Shown here one piece after another: positions 23,846-31,825 of a DNA stretch of 64,000 nucleotides. The stretch is from an uncultured Bacteroidales bacterium. Its GTDB lineage: Bacteria > Bacteroidota > Bacteroidia > Bacteroidales > ML635J-15. Every line of letters starts with the position of its first letter. Position 1 is the stretch's first letter. The stretch is from contig CAJOIT010000012.1 in NCBI GenBank assembly GCA_905234755.1, positions 28,157 through 92,156 on the forward strand. Direction: 5' to 3'. The translations under genes and the position numbers were made by a program. Below the pieces are notes generated by a model. The model was given only the letters and a program-made list of their open reading frames with translations, was not told where the DNA came from and did not search any database.

Positions 23846-24595
23846 TTATTTATTCAATCCGACACTAATAACAATCACAATAAAAGCTATGAATATTAAT
23901 GCAAATGCAATTGTGGCAATTTTATCTTCTTTGTCATTCTTTCTTAATGACTCCGCTTCTATTTCATTTATTCTTGATTCAATTTCTTCTATTTGATTCT
24001 GAATACAGCTGTCAACGCCTAACTTCTTGTTGATATTTGTCGCTTCACGGCAATGTAGTTTCGCATTGGTGCAATCTCCGTATTCTATTGATTTCTTGCC
24101 AAAGTAAACTGAGCGTTTCAAAATAAAAGGCTTTGCTTCTATTTCAATCTGTTCAAGTTGCCGTATATTGTCAGCATTCTTTTTTACATTGTTTTCAAAA
24201 TCAATTGCTTGCGCAATCAAGTCTTTGTCGTATGGTTCTTTGTATTGTATAGGATTGAAGTATTCCATCAGTGAATTATATTTTTTCTCTGTGGAAATCT
24301 TTATGCCAAGTTTGTCGATGGCTTCATCCCTTATTTCTCTAAGCCTATTTAATGAATCTCCGCCTGCAAATTTTACTTTAGCATATATGTCATTAGCTAT
24401 TTTTGCTTTTTCTAGATTATCTCTGAAATTTCCAAAGTCACATTTAGAAAGCAGTTCTTCATATAACGAGGAATATGAATCTGGTATTGGGTTAGGGTAT
24501 TGTGGCGAGTCTTCATCCATATCCACAAATTTAGGCTCTGCTTCTGGATTGTTCTCAGGAAACAGATTGCTCCATGGGTTATTTGTTGAGTCCAT
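23846..24595 (-). CDS. Tail-anchored protein with two degenerate J-like repeats (249 aa)
   Basis: 249 residues, first gene of the operon. The N-terminal motif NPWSNLFPENN, EPKFVDM, YPNPI is shared with its 313-residue paralogue. Repeat A at 44-100 (SLYEELLSKCDFGNF, LREIRDEAIDKLGI) and repeat B at 105-158 (KYNSLMEYFNPIQYKEPYDK, QLEQIEIEAKPFI) show the J-like pattern without HPD. A coiled-coil-like region (199-225) precedes a C-terminal membrane helix at 227-246. It starts 68 bp after the terminator-like end of a candidate leader RNA. Confidence 0.65.
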   Translation of the reverse strand: MDSTNNPWSNLFPENNPEAEPKFVDMDEDSPQYPNPIPDSYSSLYEELLSKCDFGNFRDNLEKAKIANDIYAKVKFAGGDSLNRLREIRDEAIDKLGIKISTEKKYNSLMEYFNPIQYKEPYDKDLIAQAIDFENNVKKNADNIRQLEQIEIEAKPFILKRSVYFGKKSIEYGDCTNAKLHCREATNINKKLGVDSCIQNQIEEIESRINEIEAESLRKNDKEDKIATIAFALIFIAFIVIVISVGLNK

Positions 24596-24662
24596 TTAGG
24601 CAAAACACTTTTTCTCCGCAAAACTCCCAATGCGACATTTTTCTTACTTTAGTTAGGCATAT

Positions 24663-24904
24663 AAAAAAGAAGCGTGGAGTCTGTACTTATTGCCCGCTCC
24701 ACATACAGAGGCCTTCGCATTGCCCAAACCAGCAAAACGAGCAATGCAGAAGTCCACGCCGTATAACGATAATGGAATATCGTGTAACGCAGACATCTAC
24801 TATTGCTATTGCCTTGACTGGTTTTCAGAAGTTTGCGAAGTTTCTGTATGTCAAAACAAAGCGTAAGTAAACGCCTATTTCAAATATGTCGTTCCATTGC
24901 TGGA
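24663..24904 (-). ncRNA. Candidate structured RNA with own promoter and terminator (copy 2)
   Basis: Read on the minus strand. A -7 box TAATTTTG (24918-24911) predicts a start near 24904. The RNA opens with hairpin CGTTCCA/TGGAACG, then GCGTTTACTTACGC. It ends with GCGTGGA (24759-24753) pairing with TCCACGC (24678-24672), followed by TTCTTTTTT (24671-24663). The 3' part (GGAGCGGG, then CAGACTCCACGCTT and Ts) aligns with the plus-strand RNA at 11507-11754. It precedes the J-domain-like operon by 68 bp, so it could be a leader with a read-through terminator or a separate RNA. Several short ORFs cross it but none is credible. Confidence 0.5.
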
Positions 24905-25111
24905 ACGCTACAAAATTATATTATATCCTGATTTCAGGAAAACTTTTGTGAATATTTTTTTGAAAGAGAATAAACAAACAGATAAGAAGATAGTTATATA
25001 TTTTTTAATAGCGGTGTGAAACATCAAGAACATTCAAGCAATGCTTGTTCCCCATCCATCAGTTTGGTGATCACATCATAGTATAAATCTTAATAAATTT
25101 TTATTAATGAC

Positions 25112-25300
25112 AAATTCAACCCGTTACAATCCGTAACCGTTTTGTTGCCATTATCTTCCTATTCCACTTTCAAAACAAATCCGCCTCCCGGTGCCAAATG
25201 GATGTCAATTTGCGAGGCTATGTTGGTGAGGCGCTCTACGCGATAGTCACTGCCTTTGCGGTGTGCGTTTGCTCCGTCTTTGTATATAACGGCGTTTACA
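25112..25300 (-). pseudogene. Fragment of GH97 gene 3' end plus downstream sequence
   Basis: From 25112 the sequence matches 28782 onward, first the intergenic DNA, then the last ~45 codons of GH97. On the minus strand it reads NAVIYKDGANAHRKGSDYRV then ending PGGGFVLKVE and TAG (25161-25159), against NAILYRDGANAHRKGSDYRV and PGGGFVMKVE in the intact gene at 28829-30826. It breaks off at about 25300, where a C69 dipeptidase tail begins on the opposite strand. Its divergence shows the duplication is not recent. Confidence 0.85.
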
Positions 25301-25301
25301 C

Positions 25302-25385
25302 GACCAGCAGTTTATCGATGCTATTGGCACTTCGACTGACGACAGGTACAAGTTGAAGAAGGTGATAGAAAGACGGGAGAGGTAG
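25302..25385 (+). pseudogene. Fragment of C69 dipeptidase 3' end
   Basis: 27 codons and a stop: DQQFIDAIGTSTDDRYKLKK then VIERRER, against DQQFIDAIGTSTGDRYKLEK and VIERRER at the end of the intact gene (16499-16582). The fragment starts abruptly two bases after the GH97 fragment and has no 5' part. Confidence 0.85.
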
Positions 25386-25400
25386 ATGTAAACTACGTAA

Positions 25401-25490
25401 CACTTTTGGACGAAAGTCTAATCGACATTTGTCCAAATCGTACATTTTTAGACCACTTTTGGACGAAAGTCACTATGACATTTCCCCAAA
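25401..25490. repeat. Double TTTTGGAC repeat, left copy
   Basis: Two tandem units of about 50 bp, each starting CACTTTTGGACGAAAGTC (25401 and 25454), with internal inverted TTTGGAC/GTCCAAA. A second pair in the same orientation lies at 27371-27460. Together they bracket a 310-bp MITE and the DUF234-type ATPase gene. Confidence 0.8.
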
Positions 25491-25554
25491 TCACATTTTA
25501 GGCTACGAGGTGAACCGTATTGTTACGCACATGCGAAAGCATTTTTAATTATTG

Positions 25555-25864
25555 GTGTCCGCTAAAAAATAAATTTCGCATTGCAAATTCGTAAATTATT
25601 AATCAAGTTATACTAATGGCGAAAAAGGCTCGTCATTTACTTGCTTCGCTGCGTGAGCTAAAGGTACGGAAGCTAGTCGAAGCCACGATACGGAACGGGG
25701 AGCGCTGTGAAGACTGCTATCCGAAATCTCCCACAATATTACCAATAAAGGAGATTCCGCATAAGCGAGTTCACACGACACGTTCCTTAGTCGGTTCACT
25801 CTGCTTTATTCGCAAGCTTCATGAGCTAAAGGTTGTGGAATGACCTATTAATTTTAGCGGACAA
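25555..25864. mobile_element. 310-bp MITE-like element
   Basis: Terminal inverted repeats GTGTCCGCTAAAA (25555-25567) and TTTTAGCGGACAA (25852-25864) are flanked by the direct 5-bp repeat TATTG (25550-25554 and 25865-25869). An internal 75-codon frame starting at 25616 has no known domain and is probably chance or a transposon remnant. The right end is only 9 bp from the stop of the ATPase gene. Confidence 0.7.
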
Positions 25865-25873
25865 TATTGATTT

Positions 25874-27322
25874 TTAATACTCGTCCTTGAATAAATCGTC
25901 AAGAACAACCTGAGACTGTATCATGTTGGAATACATATTTGGCTGTAGTCCGTTGGTTGTTATGAATGTGTTGTGTAATTTTTCTTTTGCTTTTGTGTGG
26001 TGGGCAAAAATGGAATTGCGTTCTTCAATACGTTTGTAATAGTCGGCTGTTATAACATACGGATGCTTTGAATGTTTTATTTCACAGATGTTTATTATGC
26101 TGTCGGCACGATGCAGGAGCAAGTCAATCTGCGCACCTTTCCATTCTGTTCCGTCCTTGTCAACTTTAGGCTTGCACATCCAGCTGTAGGCGTTTGTCAT
26201 AATACCGCTTATCCCAAGTTTGCGCTTTATTTGTTGTATATGGTGAAAACACACCTGCTCAAAAGCGTATCCAGCCCAACTGTCGTGGGTATGTGCATCA
26301 ATATTTGTCCAGAAATTAGCATCTTGTCCGCTTCCGTTCATAACAAATCGCAGATAGAACAGTGTATATTGGTCAGACAACTGATACATTGCATCTTTGC
26401 TCTTCTTGCCGAATGAGTTGTATTTGCGTGCAAAATCGCAGTTGACAAGGTTTTCGAGAGCATCAGAAAAATTTCCACTAGCAGCGCCATTGATTTCCTC
26501 CTTGATTTCCATCTGTGTCATTCCCTTAAGTTTCCGCGACATACATTCAACTATTCGAGTATATAGCTCTGAATTTTTGTACAGGGAGCGGAAAAGGAAA
26601 TCGTATTCGCGCCGTAAATCTCCAGTTTCGCTAAAAAAGAGAATGTCGATATTTTTTGATAATGGCAAACTTCCATCAAGCATATCCAGATAATATGGTA
26701 TTCCACCCATAATCATATATGTTTCAAGGATTTGCTCTCTATTCCAAACAATATTTCTGTTTATGAGGAACTGTTCGGTCTCGTATAATGAAAATGGAGC
26801 AAGATATATTGTTCTGTTCGAGCGTCCATAAAGACCGCCCTTGTCGCCGACAAATTTGTCGAGCATCCAAGTTGTAGCCGAACCGCAGACAATAAGTTTC
26901 AACGGAGCAAAAGTAGAACCCCACGAATTCCAAAAGTAGCTGAATGCCGAAATGAAATTTGCATTGGGCATATCCATCCAAGGAATCTCGTCGATAAAAA
27001 CTACAATATGTTCCTTTTTTAATGCTGACAAGTACGACTGGAGAGCAGAAAACGCCTCAAACCACGACTTAAAGAATGGCTGTGGGGTGTGGCTGTATTG
27101 TTGCAGTGCATTGCTGAACAAACTTAGTTGCACAGGTGTCGAAACATTGTAGCTTCCTGTAAAGAAGAAGTCAAAGTTGTTGTTGAAGAAACATTTTACA
27201 AGGTATGTCTTGCCCACACGCCGTCTGCCATATATTGAAATCAGTTGTGCTTCTTGCTTGTCGCACAATGTTTTAAGAAGGTTCTGCTCCTTTTCTCTAC
27301 CGATAATTCTGTACTTGTCCAT
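25874..27322 (-). CDS. ATPase of the archaeal ATPase/DUF234 type
   Basis: 482 residues. An N-terminal STAND-like P-loop domain shows IIGREKEQNLL, Walker A YGRRRVGKTYL (about 31-41), Walker B HIVVFIDEIPWMD and sensor LIVCGSATTWM. A winged-helix region (MTQMEIKEEINGAASGNFSD) leads to the C-terminal DUF234 domain, with a PD-(D/E)xK-like strand set AQIDLLLHRADSIINICEIK. Such ATPases are widespread in Bacteroidota accessory regions; a mobile-element or toxin-like role is suspected but unproved. It lies between two direct repeats (25401-25490 and 27371-27460). Confidence 0.85.
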   Translation of the reverse strand: MDKYRIIGREKEQNLLKTLCDKQEAQLISIYGRRRVGKTYLVKCFFNNNFDFFFTGSYNVSTPVQLSLFSNALQQYSHTPQPFFKSWFEAFSALQSYLSALKKEHIVVFIDEIPWMDMPNANFISAFSYFWNSWGSTFAPLKLIVCGSATTWMLDKFVGDKGGLYGRSNRTIYLAPFSLYETEQFLINRNIVWNREQILETYMIMGGIPYYLDMLDGSLPLSKNIDILFFSETGDLRREYDFLFRSLYKNSELYTRIVECMSRKLKGMTQMEIKEEINGAASGNFSDALENLVNCDFARKYNSFGKKSKDAMYQLSDQYTLFYLRFVMNGSGQDANFWTNIDAHTHDSWAGYAFEQVCFHHIQQIKRKLGISGIMTNAYSWMCKPKVDKDGTEWKGAQIDLLLHRADSIINICEIKHSKHPYVITADYYKRIEERNSIFAHHTKAKEKLHNTFITTNGLQPNMYSNMIQSQVVLDDLFKDEY

Positions 27323-27370
27323 AACAATAAATTATGCGGCAAAGATAAAACATAAAAATGAATCACGCAA

Positions 27371-27460
27371 CACTTTTGGACAGAAGTCTAATCGACATTT
27401 GTCCAAATCATATATTTTTAGACCACTTTTGGACAAAAGTCACCGTGACATTCATCCAAA
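27371..27460. repeat. Double TTTTGGAC repeat, right copy
   Basis: The same two-unit arrangement as at 25401-25490, in direct orientation, with units starting at 27371 and 27424. A few substitutions separate the copies. It lies upstream of the ATPase start (27322). Confidence 0.8.
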
Positions 27461-27504
27461 TCTTGTAATTTGGTGTTGGTGTTAATTTGCCTCAAGTTCT
27501 TCAG

Positions 27505-27540
27505 AAGGTGATTGAAAGGAGAGAAAGGGAGAGAAAAGGC
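27505..27540 (+). pseudogene. Second short trace of C69 dipeptidase 3' end
   Basis: GAAGGTGATTGAAAGGAGAG at about 27506-27525 is the same as the end of the intact C69 gene (16556-16575). The upstream part of the gene is absent. It marks a third junction of the C69 boundary with accessory cargo, between the ATPase block and the transposase block. Confidence 0.6.
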
Positions 27541-27557
27541 TTGTTATTTTCTATTTT

Positions 27558-28622
27558 TCATTCCTCCTGTGATGTTGAGTTTTGTTTATAATCAACTTTT
27601 GTGTTAGAAGATGCAGCAATTTCTTCTGCAAAGTTATTGAGCATAATACATTCCTCTCGGGTTATGCGTTTTGGGCTATCATTATAAGGCCATGGACTAA
27701 GTATTAGCAAATGTCCTGTGGCTACAGCATCAAACAAATTATCAGATGGCTTATAGTACTCACCCAAACCATTATTGGTAATGTAAATTATAGAATGCTT
27801 CTCTTTTAAAAGGATTGTCAATATCTCCTTCTCTTTTGAACTAATAAATGGCGACACCATAACTGCGCCATTGCGAGCAGAAACAATACAGCCGTTCATA
27901 TAATCGCGGAGAGATTTGTCATCTCCTTGCTTCGCAGCATCCAGCAACACACGATGCACATGTACAGTCTTTCGAAATCCATTCATTAAGATTGCGATAT
28001 TTCCCACAGCATTGTATTTTCTGCCATTAATTACCACATTGTGCTGCACGCGAAAGAAATCTGGCCTTAATCGTTTAGTAGCAAGCCGTTGTGGGTTCAT
28101 CCGTATGTAACGAATCATAGAATTCAGTTGTCCACGATGATAAAGGGCGCGTATGAAAGGCATTTCTGTAAATATTGGGAACGGATATGGGCTACTGTGA
28201 TTGGCACGGTCGGATTCTTTGTCAGCAAAGCCCGAATTTAATTCGGGTGAGTTTGACAAAGAATATTCGCGACCAAGTTTTTTTGCACCTTGCCAAAAAC
28301 TGCGGACAACCATCTTGATGCTATTTTTCATTTGTCGAGTAACATAGATTACTGCATGCAGATGGTCTGGCATAAGACAGAATTGCAGGATTCTAATTTC
28401 GGGATAATAGGCTGGTATATGCAGCAGTTCCTCGACTAGGCTGTTTCCTAGTTTCGTACGCTCAACTTTTGCCTGTGCCGGATTGTTTCCAGGAATGACG
28501 AGCGTGCCCAATAATGGCTCTCGTGAAGGAATGGTGAGTGTGATATGATAGATGCCCACGCCCCTCCACACGACATTAGACCCATGCCATTGCCATTTGT
28601 TCTGCTCGTTTTCCATTGTCAT
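27558..28622 (-). CDS. REP-associated-type Y1 (HUH) transposase with extra C-terminal domain
   Basis: 354 residues. The N-terminal Y1 domain shows GIYHITLTI (about 23-31), the HUH motif in MPDHLHAVIYV (His87, His89) and the RAYT-like SMIRYIRMNPQRL (about 168-180). The remaining ~150 residues are unusual: GAVMVSPFISSKEKEI (252-267), SIIYITNNGLGEYYKPS (277-293) and LLILSPWPYN (305-314) look like a DprA/Smf-type Rossmann segment. It may process single-stranded palindromic DNA; the second domain's role is unknown. No left/right IS ends are evident, which fits a domesticated REP-associated enzyme. Confidence 0.75.
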   Translation of the reverse strand: MTMENEQNKWQWHGSNVVWRGVGIYHITLTIPSREPLLGTLVIPGNNPAQAKVERTKLGNSLVEELLHIPAYYPEIRILQFCLMPDHLHAVIYVTRQMKNSIKMVVRSFWQGAKKLGREYSLSNSPELNSGFADKESDRANHSSPYPFPIFTEMPFIRALYHRGQLNSMIRYIRMNPQRLATKRLRPDFFRVQHNVVINGRKYNAVGNIAILMNGFRKTVHVHRVLLDAAKQGDDKSLRDYMNGCIVSARNGAVMVSPFISSKEKEILTILLKEKHSIIYITNNGLGEYYKPSDNLFDAVATGHLLILSPWPYNDSPKRITREECIMLNNFAEEIAASSNTKVDYKQNSTSQEE

Positions 28623-28828
28623 CTAAGTTGCATTTCTTCTCAATAACAAAATAAAATATACACAACTCGTTTTCAGTCTATGCGTCAAATCAAGCGAATG
28701 TTTACTCTGCAAATTTACGAAAAACACTTACTTGTTTCGTTACAAACTTATCAACATTCGAAGTATTTTCAGCGGAATAGTAAATTCAACCCGTTACAAT
28801 CCGTAACCGTTTTGTTGCCATTATCACC

Positions 28829-30826
28829 CTATTCCACTTTCATAACAAATCCGCCTCCAGGTGCTAGATGAATGTCAATAGAACCAGTTATGTTGGTGAG
28901 GCGTTCTACGCGATAGTCGCTGCCTTTGCGGTGTGCGTTTGCGCCATCACGATAGAGAATCGCATTGTGTTTGCCGTTAACAATGTTTGATAGGTCGATT
29001 TTCAGGTCGCGTTCGGTCCAGTTGGTGATGCCACCCACATACCATGTTGAGCCTTTACGGCGAGCTGTAACAATATATTCGCCAACTTCGCCCTGCAGAA
29101 CGCGCGTTTCGTCCCACACGGTAGGAATGGAAGCAAGGAATCGTGTATAGTCCGGCTCACGCATGTATTCTGTCGGAGCATCGCAGAGCATTGCAATCGG
29201 CTGGTCGAGAACTAGGTAGAGTGCCAACTGGTGGCAACGGGTACCTTGGCTCATTGGTTCTGTCCAAACTGGTGCATAGCAATATTTTGCTGCATTACGC
29301 ATTGCTCCGGGCGTATAGTCCATTGGTCCGCCTGCCTGACGGATGAAAGGTATCTGCACATCGTACTTTACCATGTCGAAATCGGTAGGCGACCATTTTA
29401 GGTTCTCGAGACCATATACGCCTTCGAAGTTGAGTACATTGGGATATGTTCGGTTGATGCCAGCAGGAATGTGGGCACCGTGGAAGTCGAGGAGCAGATG
29501 ATATTTGGCGCAGAGTTCTGCCGACTGGTAGTAGAACTCGTTGATTGCCTGATGGTCGCTGTCCATGAAGTCAACCTTAAACCCTTTGATGCCCATTTCG
29601 CTGTAGTGCTTGCAGACATTCTCCATATCGCGCTTAAAAGCATAATATCCTGCCCAAAGTATTAGTCCTACGCCACGCTCGTCGGCATATTTCGCAAGCA
29701 TTGGTAGGTCAATCTCAGGAACTACTTGCAGAAGGTCGGCTTTCATGTTTACAGCCCAGCCCTCGTCGAGGATTACATACTCGATGCCATATTGCGAAGC
29801 AAAGTCGATGTAGTATTTGTAAGTGTCGTTGTTGATGCCAGCTTCGAAATCTACACCGCTGATATTCCAGCAGTTCCACCAGTCCCAAGCTACTTTGCCG
29901 GGATGTATCCAACTGATGTCATTGAGGCGGCAAGGAGAAGCAAGCAAGTAGGTCATGTCGTTCATTGCCAAGTCGGTAGCACTGCGAGCAACCATGGCGA
30001 TACGCCAAGGCATTTCGTCGCCTTTGGAAAGTTGCGCTATATAGTCTTTGCGAGTCTTGACAATCTCTTGCAGATTGTTGTGTCCGCCTTGCTCTATCTG
30101 GTCAGGGCAGGGAGCATGGTCACCACGCAACTGACCAGCAACGCCTGTGCCTTTTAGATAAAGTCCCGGAAAATGTTCTTGATGGCTTTCGGTAAGGCAA
30201 ACCTGAACACCATTGTCGGCATGTACAACCAACGGCAGGAATGCCAGACGGCGCTGGTCAAGTTGCGACAGCGTATCGGTGGTATATATGTTTTCGAACG
30301 AATTGAAATATTGTCCGGTAGGATTTTTCTCATCGAAGCCGCGCACATACGGCACCGTGGCTTGCCAGTCGGCGGCAAAATTGTATTCTACCAGTTCGGT
30401 TTTTACGGTGCAGGCTTGGTCGGTGCGGTAGCGGTAGGCAAATCCTTCGTTGTAGGCACGGAAATCAACCCATAGGCCGTCCTTTATTTGCAGAGTCAGT
30501 TCGTTGTAGAGGTTTCGCATCTCGGCTTGGCGGTAGAATGGTGCTGGTACCATTTCATCAACAGAACGGCGCGTGATTTTTTTCACTGGCAGACGGTCGG
30601 TTGTCGTTGCGCCATATACGCGATTGAGTGTCAAGCGAGAACGCTTCAAAATCTTCACTCCGTCAAAAGTTATGTCGTAGGACAGTTCGTCGTCGCTTGA
30701 GGCTACTATGCTGCTTACAAGTTTGCCGTCGGGTGAGGTGAGGATATAGCTTTGTTCCCGTGCTATAGTCTGCAAACCAGCGAGTAGCATAACGAGCACA
30801 ATACAAATCTTAAGGGTGTTGCACAT
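28829..30826 (-). CDS. Glycoside hydrolase family 97 protein
   Basis: 665 residues with signal peptide MCNTLKICIVLVMLLAGLQT. The N-terminal beta-sandwich (SPDGKLVSSIVASSDDELSY), the (beta/alpha)8 barrel with HPGKVAWDWWNCWNISGVDF, EYVILDEGWAVN, GIKGFKVDFMDSDHQ and LLLDFHGAHIPAGINRTYPN, and the C-terminal sheet ending PGGGFVMKVE are all GH97. GH97 enzymes are alpha-glucosidases or alpha-galactosidases of the periplasm; the KVDFMD aspartate favours the retaining subgroup, but I cannot be sure. Its 3' end is duplicated at 25112-25300. It lies 13 bp after the AlkZ-related gene. Confidence 0.92.
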   Translation of the reverse strand: MCNTLKICIVLVMLLAGLQTIAREQSYILTSPDGKLVSSIVASSDDELSYDITFDGVKILKRSRLTLNRVYGATTTDRLPVKKITRRSVDEMVPAPFYRQAEMRNLYNELTLQIKDGLWVDFRAYNEGFAYRYRTDQACTVKTELVEYNFAADWQATVPYVRGFDEKNPTGQYFNSFENIYTTDTLSQLDQRRLAFLPLVVHADNGVQVCLTESHQEHFPGLYLKGTGVAGQLRGDHAPCPDQIEQGGHNNLQEIVKTRKDYIAQLSKGDEMPWRIAMVARSATDLAMNDMTYLLASPCRLNDISWIHPGKVAWDWWNCWNISGVDFEAGINNDTYKYYIDFASQYGIEYVILDEGWAVNMKADLLQVVPEIDLPMLAKYADERGVGLILWAGYYAFKRDMENVCKHYSEMGIKGFKVDFMDSDHQAINEFYYQSAELCAKYHLLLDFHGAHIPAGINRTYPNVLNFEGVYGLENLKWSPTDFDMVKYDVQIPFIRQAGGPMDYTPGAMRNAAKYCYAPVWTEPMSQGTRCHQLALYLVLDQPIAMLCDAPTEYMREPDYTRFLASIPTVWDETRVLQGEVGEYIVTARRKGSTWYVGGITNWTERDLKIDLSNIVNGKHNAILYRDGANAHRKGSDYRVERLTNITGSIDIHLAPGGGFVMKVE

Positions 30827-30839
30827 GAGTTTATCGGTA

Positions 30840-31508
30840 TTATTTCAAGAGTTTTCTTATTTGGTTTTCTGATGCATCGGGAAGCAAATTCCGAAGATAG
30901 TCCATCATCCTTTTGTACGATTCATCAGGCGAGCGTGGGCATTGGCAGGCAGGTTTGCCATATAGTAGTTCTGGTGTTGTCAGCAGCGACCAGCCCCAGC
31001 CGTATTCGTGTCCGTGCTTGTCGATAGGATACACAAAATCTTCGGTAACAATGCGGCAAGCCATCTGCAGGCGGGTGACATAACTGTCGAAACGACTGCG
31101 CATTTTCGGACCGTCGAAACCGCAAGCCGAACGCAGTTCGCGTGTAATCATGCTGCCACGGCTGCTCAGAATTGCCAATATTGTTTCTTCGATAGAACCT
31201 TCATCTGGGGCGGGGTGCGTACTTCTGCGGTAGTTGCAGAAATCCGGCCACCATTCGGTGCTTATGAAACCAGCCTTTCCAGCGAAAAACTTCCCATACA
31301 CGCAGTCGCCTTCCCTTACAATGTCGCCTTTCCATTTCCACAGGGGCCAGTCCCAGCCGCCATCGGGCAGTTGCACATAGCGGCAGTCGGGGTCAACCAG
31401 CGCATTTGCCGAAAAACCATATATTCCGCTCTCAAGCAAAGGCAGAAAGCCAATCCGCTGAATGGCGTCCATCATTTCGGCACAGTCGTGTATGTTGTAG
31501 CGTAACAT
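30840..31508 (-). CDS. AlkZ-related winged-helix protein
   Basis: 222 residues from MLRYNIHDCAEMMDAIQRIG at 31508, the usual start; an upstream in-frame ATG at 31583 would add 25 residues without family support. Motifs DGGWDWPLWKWKGDIV, GDCVYGKFFAGKAGFISTEW and the winged-helix part SRGSMITRELRSACG match proteins annotated as AlkZ-related (DNA glycosylase-like winged-helix family). The substrate is unknown. It is followed closely by the GH97 gene on the same strand. Confidence 0.75.
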   Translation of the reverse strand: MLRYNIHDCAEMMDAIQRIGFLPLLESGIYGFSANALVDPDCRYVQLPDGGWDWPLWKWKGDIVREGDCVYGKFFAGKAGFISTEWWPDFCNYRRSTHPAPDEGSIEETILAILSSRGSMITRELRSACGFDGPKMRSRFDSYVTRLQMACRIVTEDFVYPIDKHGHEYGWGWSLLTTPELLYGKPACQCPRSPDESYKRMMDYLRNLLPDASENQIRKLLK

Positions 31509-31654
31509 ATCGCAAAGATAAGACAAAGTTCCAAAAATTCCGATTAAAAACTGAAAATCGTGTAAAATTGGAACAAGCCCCACGGCTCTTTCATTTGGAC
31601 TATTTTATTGTCTATTATACAAATTGTTAGCATTGAACAAATCCGCTGGCTGAG

Positions 31655-31755
31655 CTTCGCCCCTTGAGCGTCAGTCGAAAGGAAGAAGCCGAGGTACTCG
31701 GTGCTTTTCGTTACATTCACATCGCCCCTTCGACTACGCTCAGGGAGCGAATGGG
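31655..31755. repeat. REP-like inverted pair in intergenic region
   Basis: CCCTTGAGCGTCAGTCGAAA (from 31661) and its inverted partner TTCGACTACGCTCAGGGAGC (31729-31748) can form a long hairpin. This is a REP/BIME-like palindrome, of the type mobilised by Y1 transposases such as the one at 27558-28622. The 31510-31825 interval has no gene. Confidence 0.6.
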
Positions 31756-31825
31756 TACAGAATTTAGTTTAAACAAGCTCAGAAAAAAATCAATAATTAA
31801 GGAATAATTCGTATTTTTGCACATG

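Noticed and set aside
24574..24870. 98-codon plus-strand frame across the J-like operon leader
   Set aside because: Overlaps the candidate RNA antisense and the start of the 249-residue gene; the cysteine-rich peptide reflects RNA stem sequences and no promoter is present.
25616..25843. 75-codon frame inside the 310-bp MITE
   Set aside because: No domain, and bounded by the element's inverted repeats; more likely element sequence than a gene.
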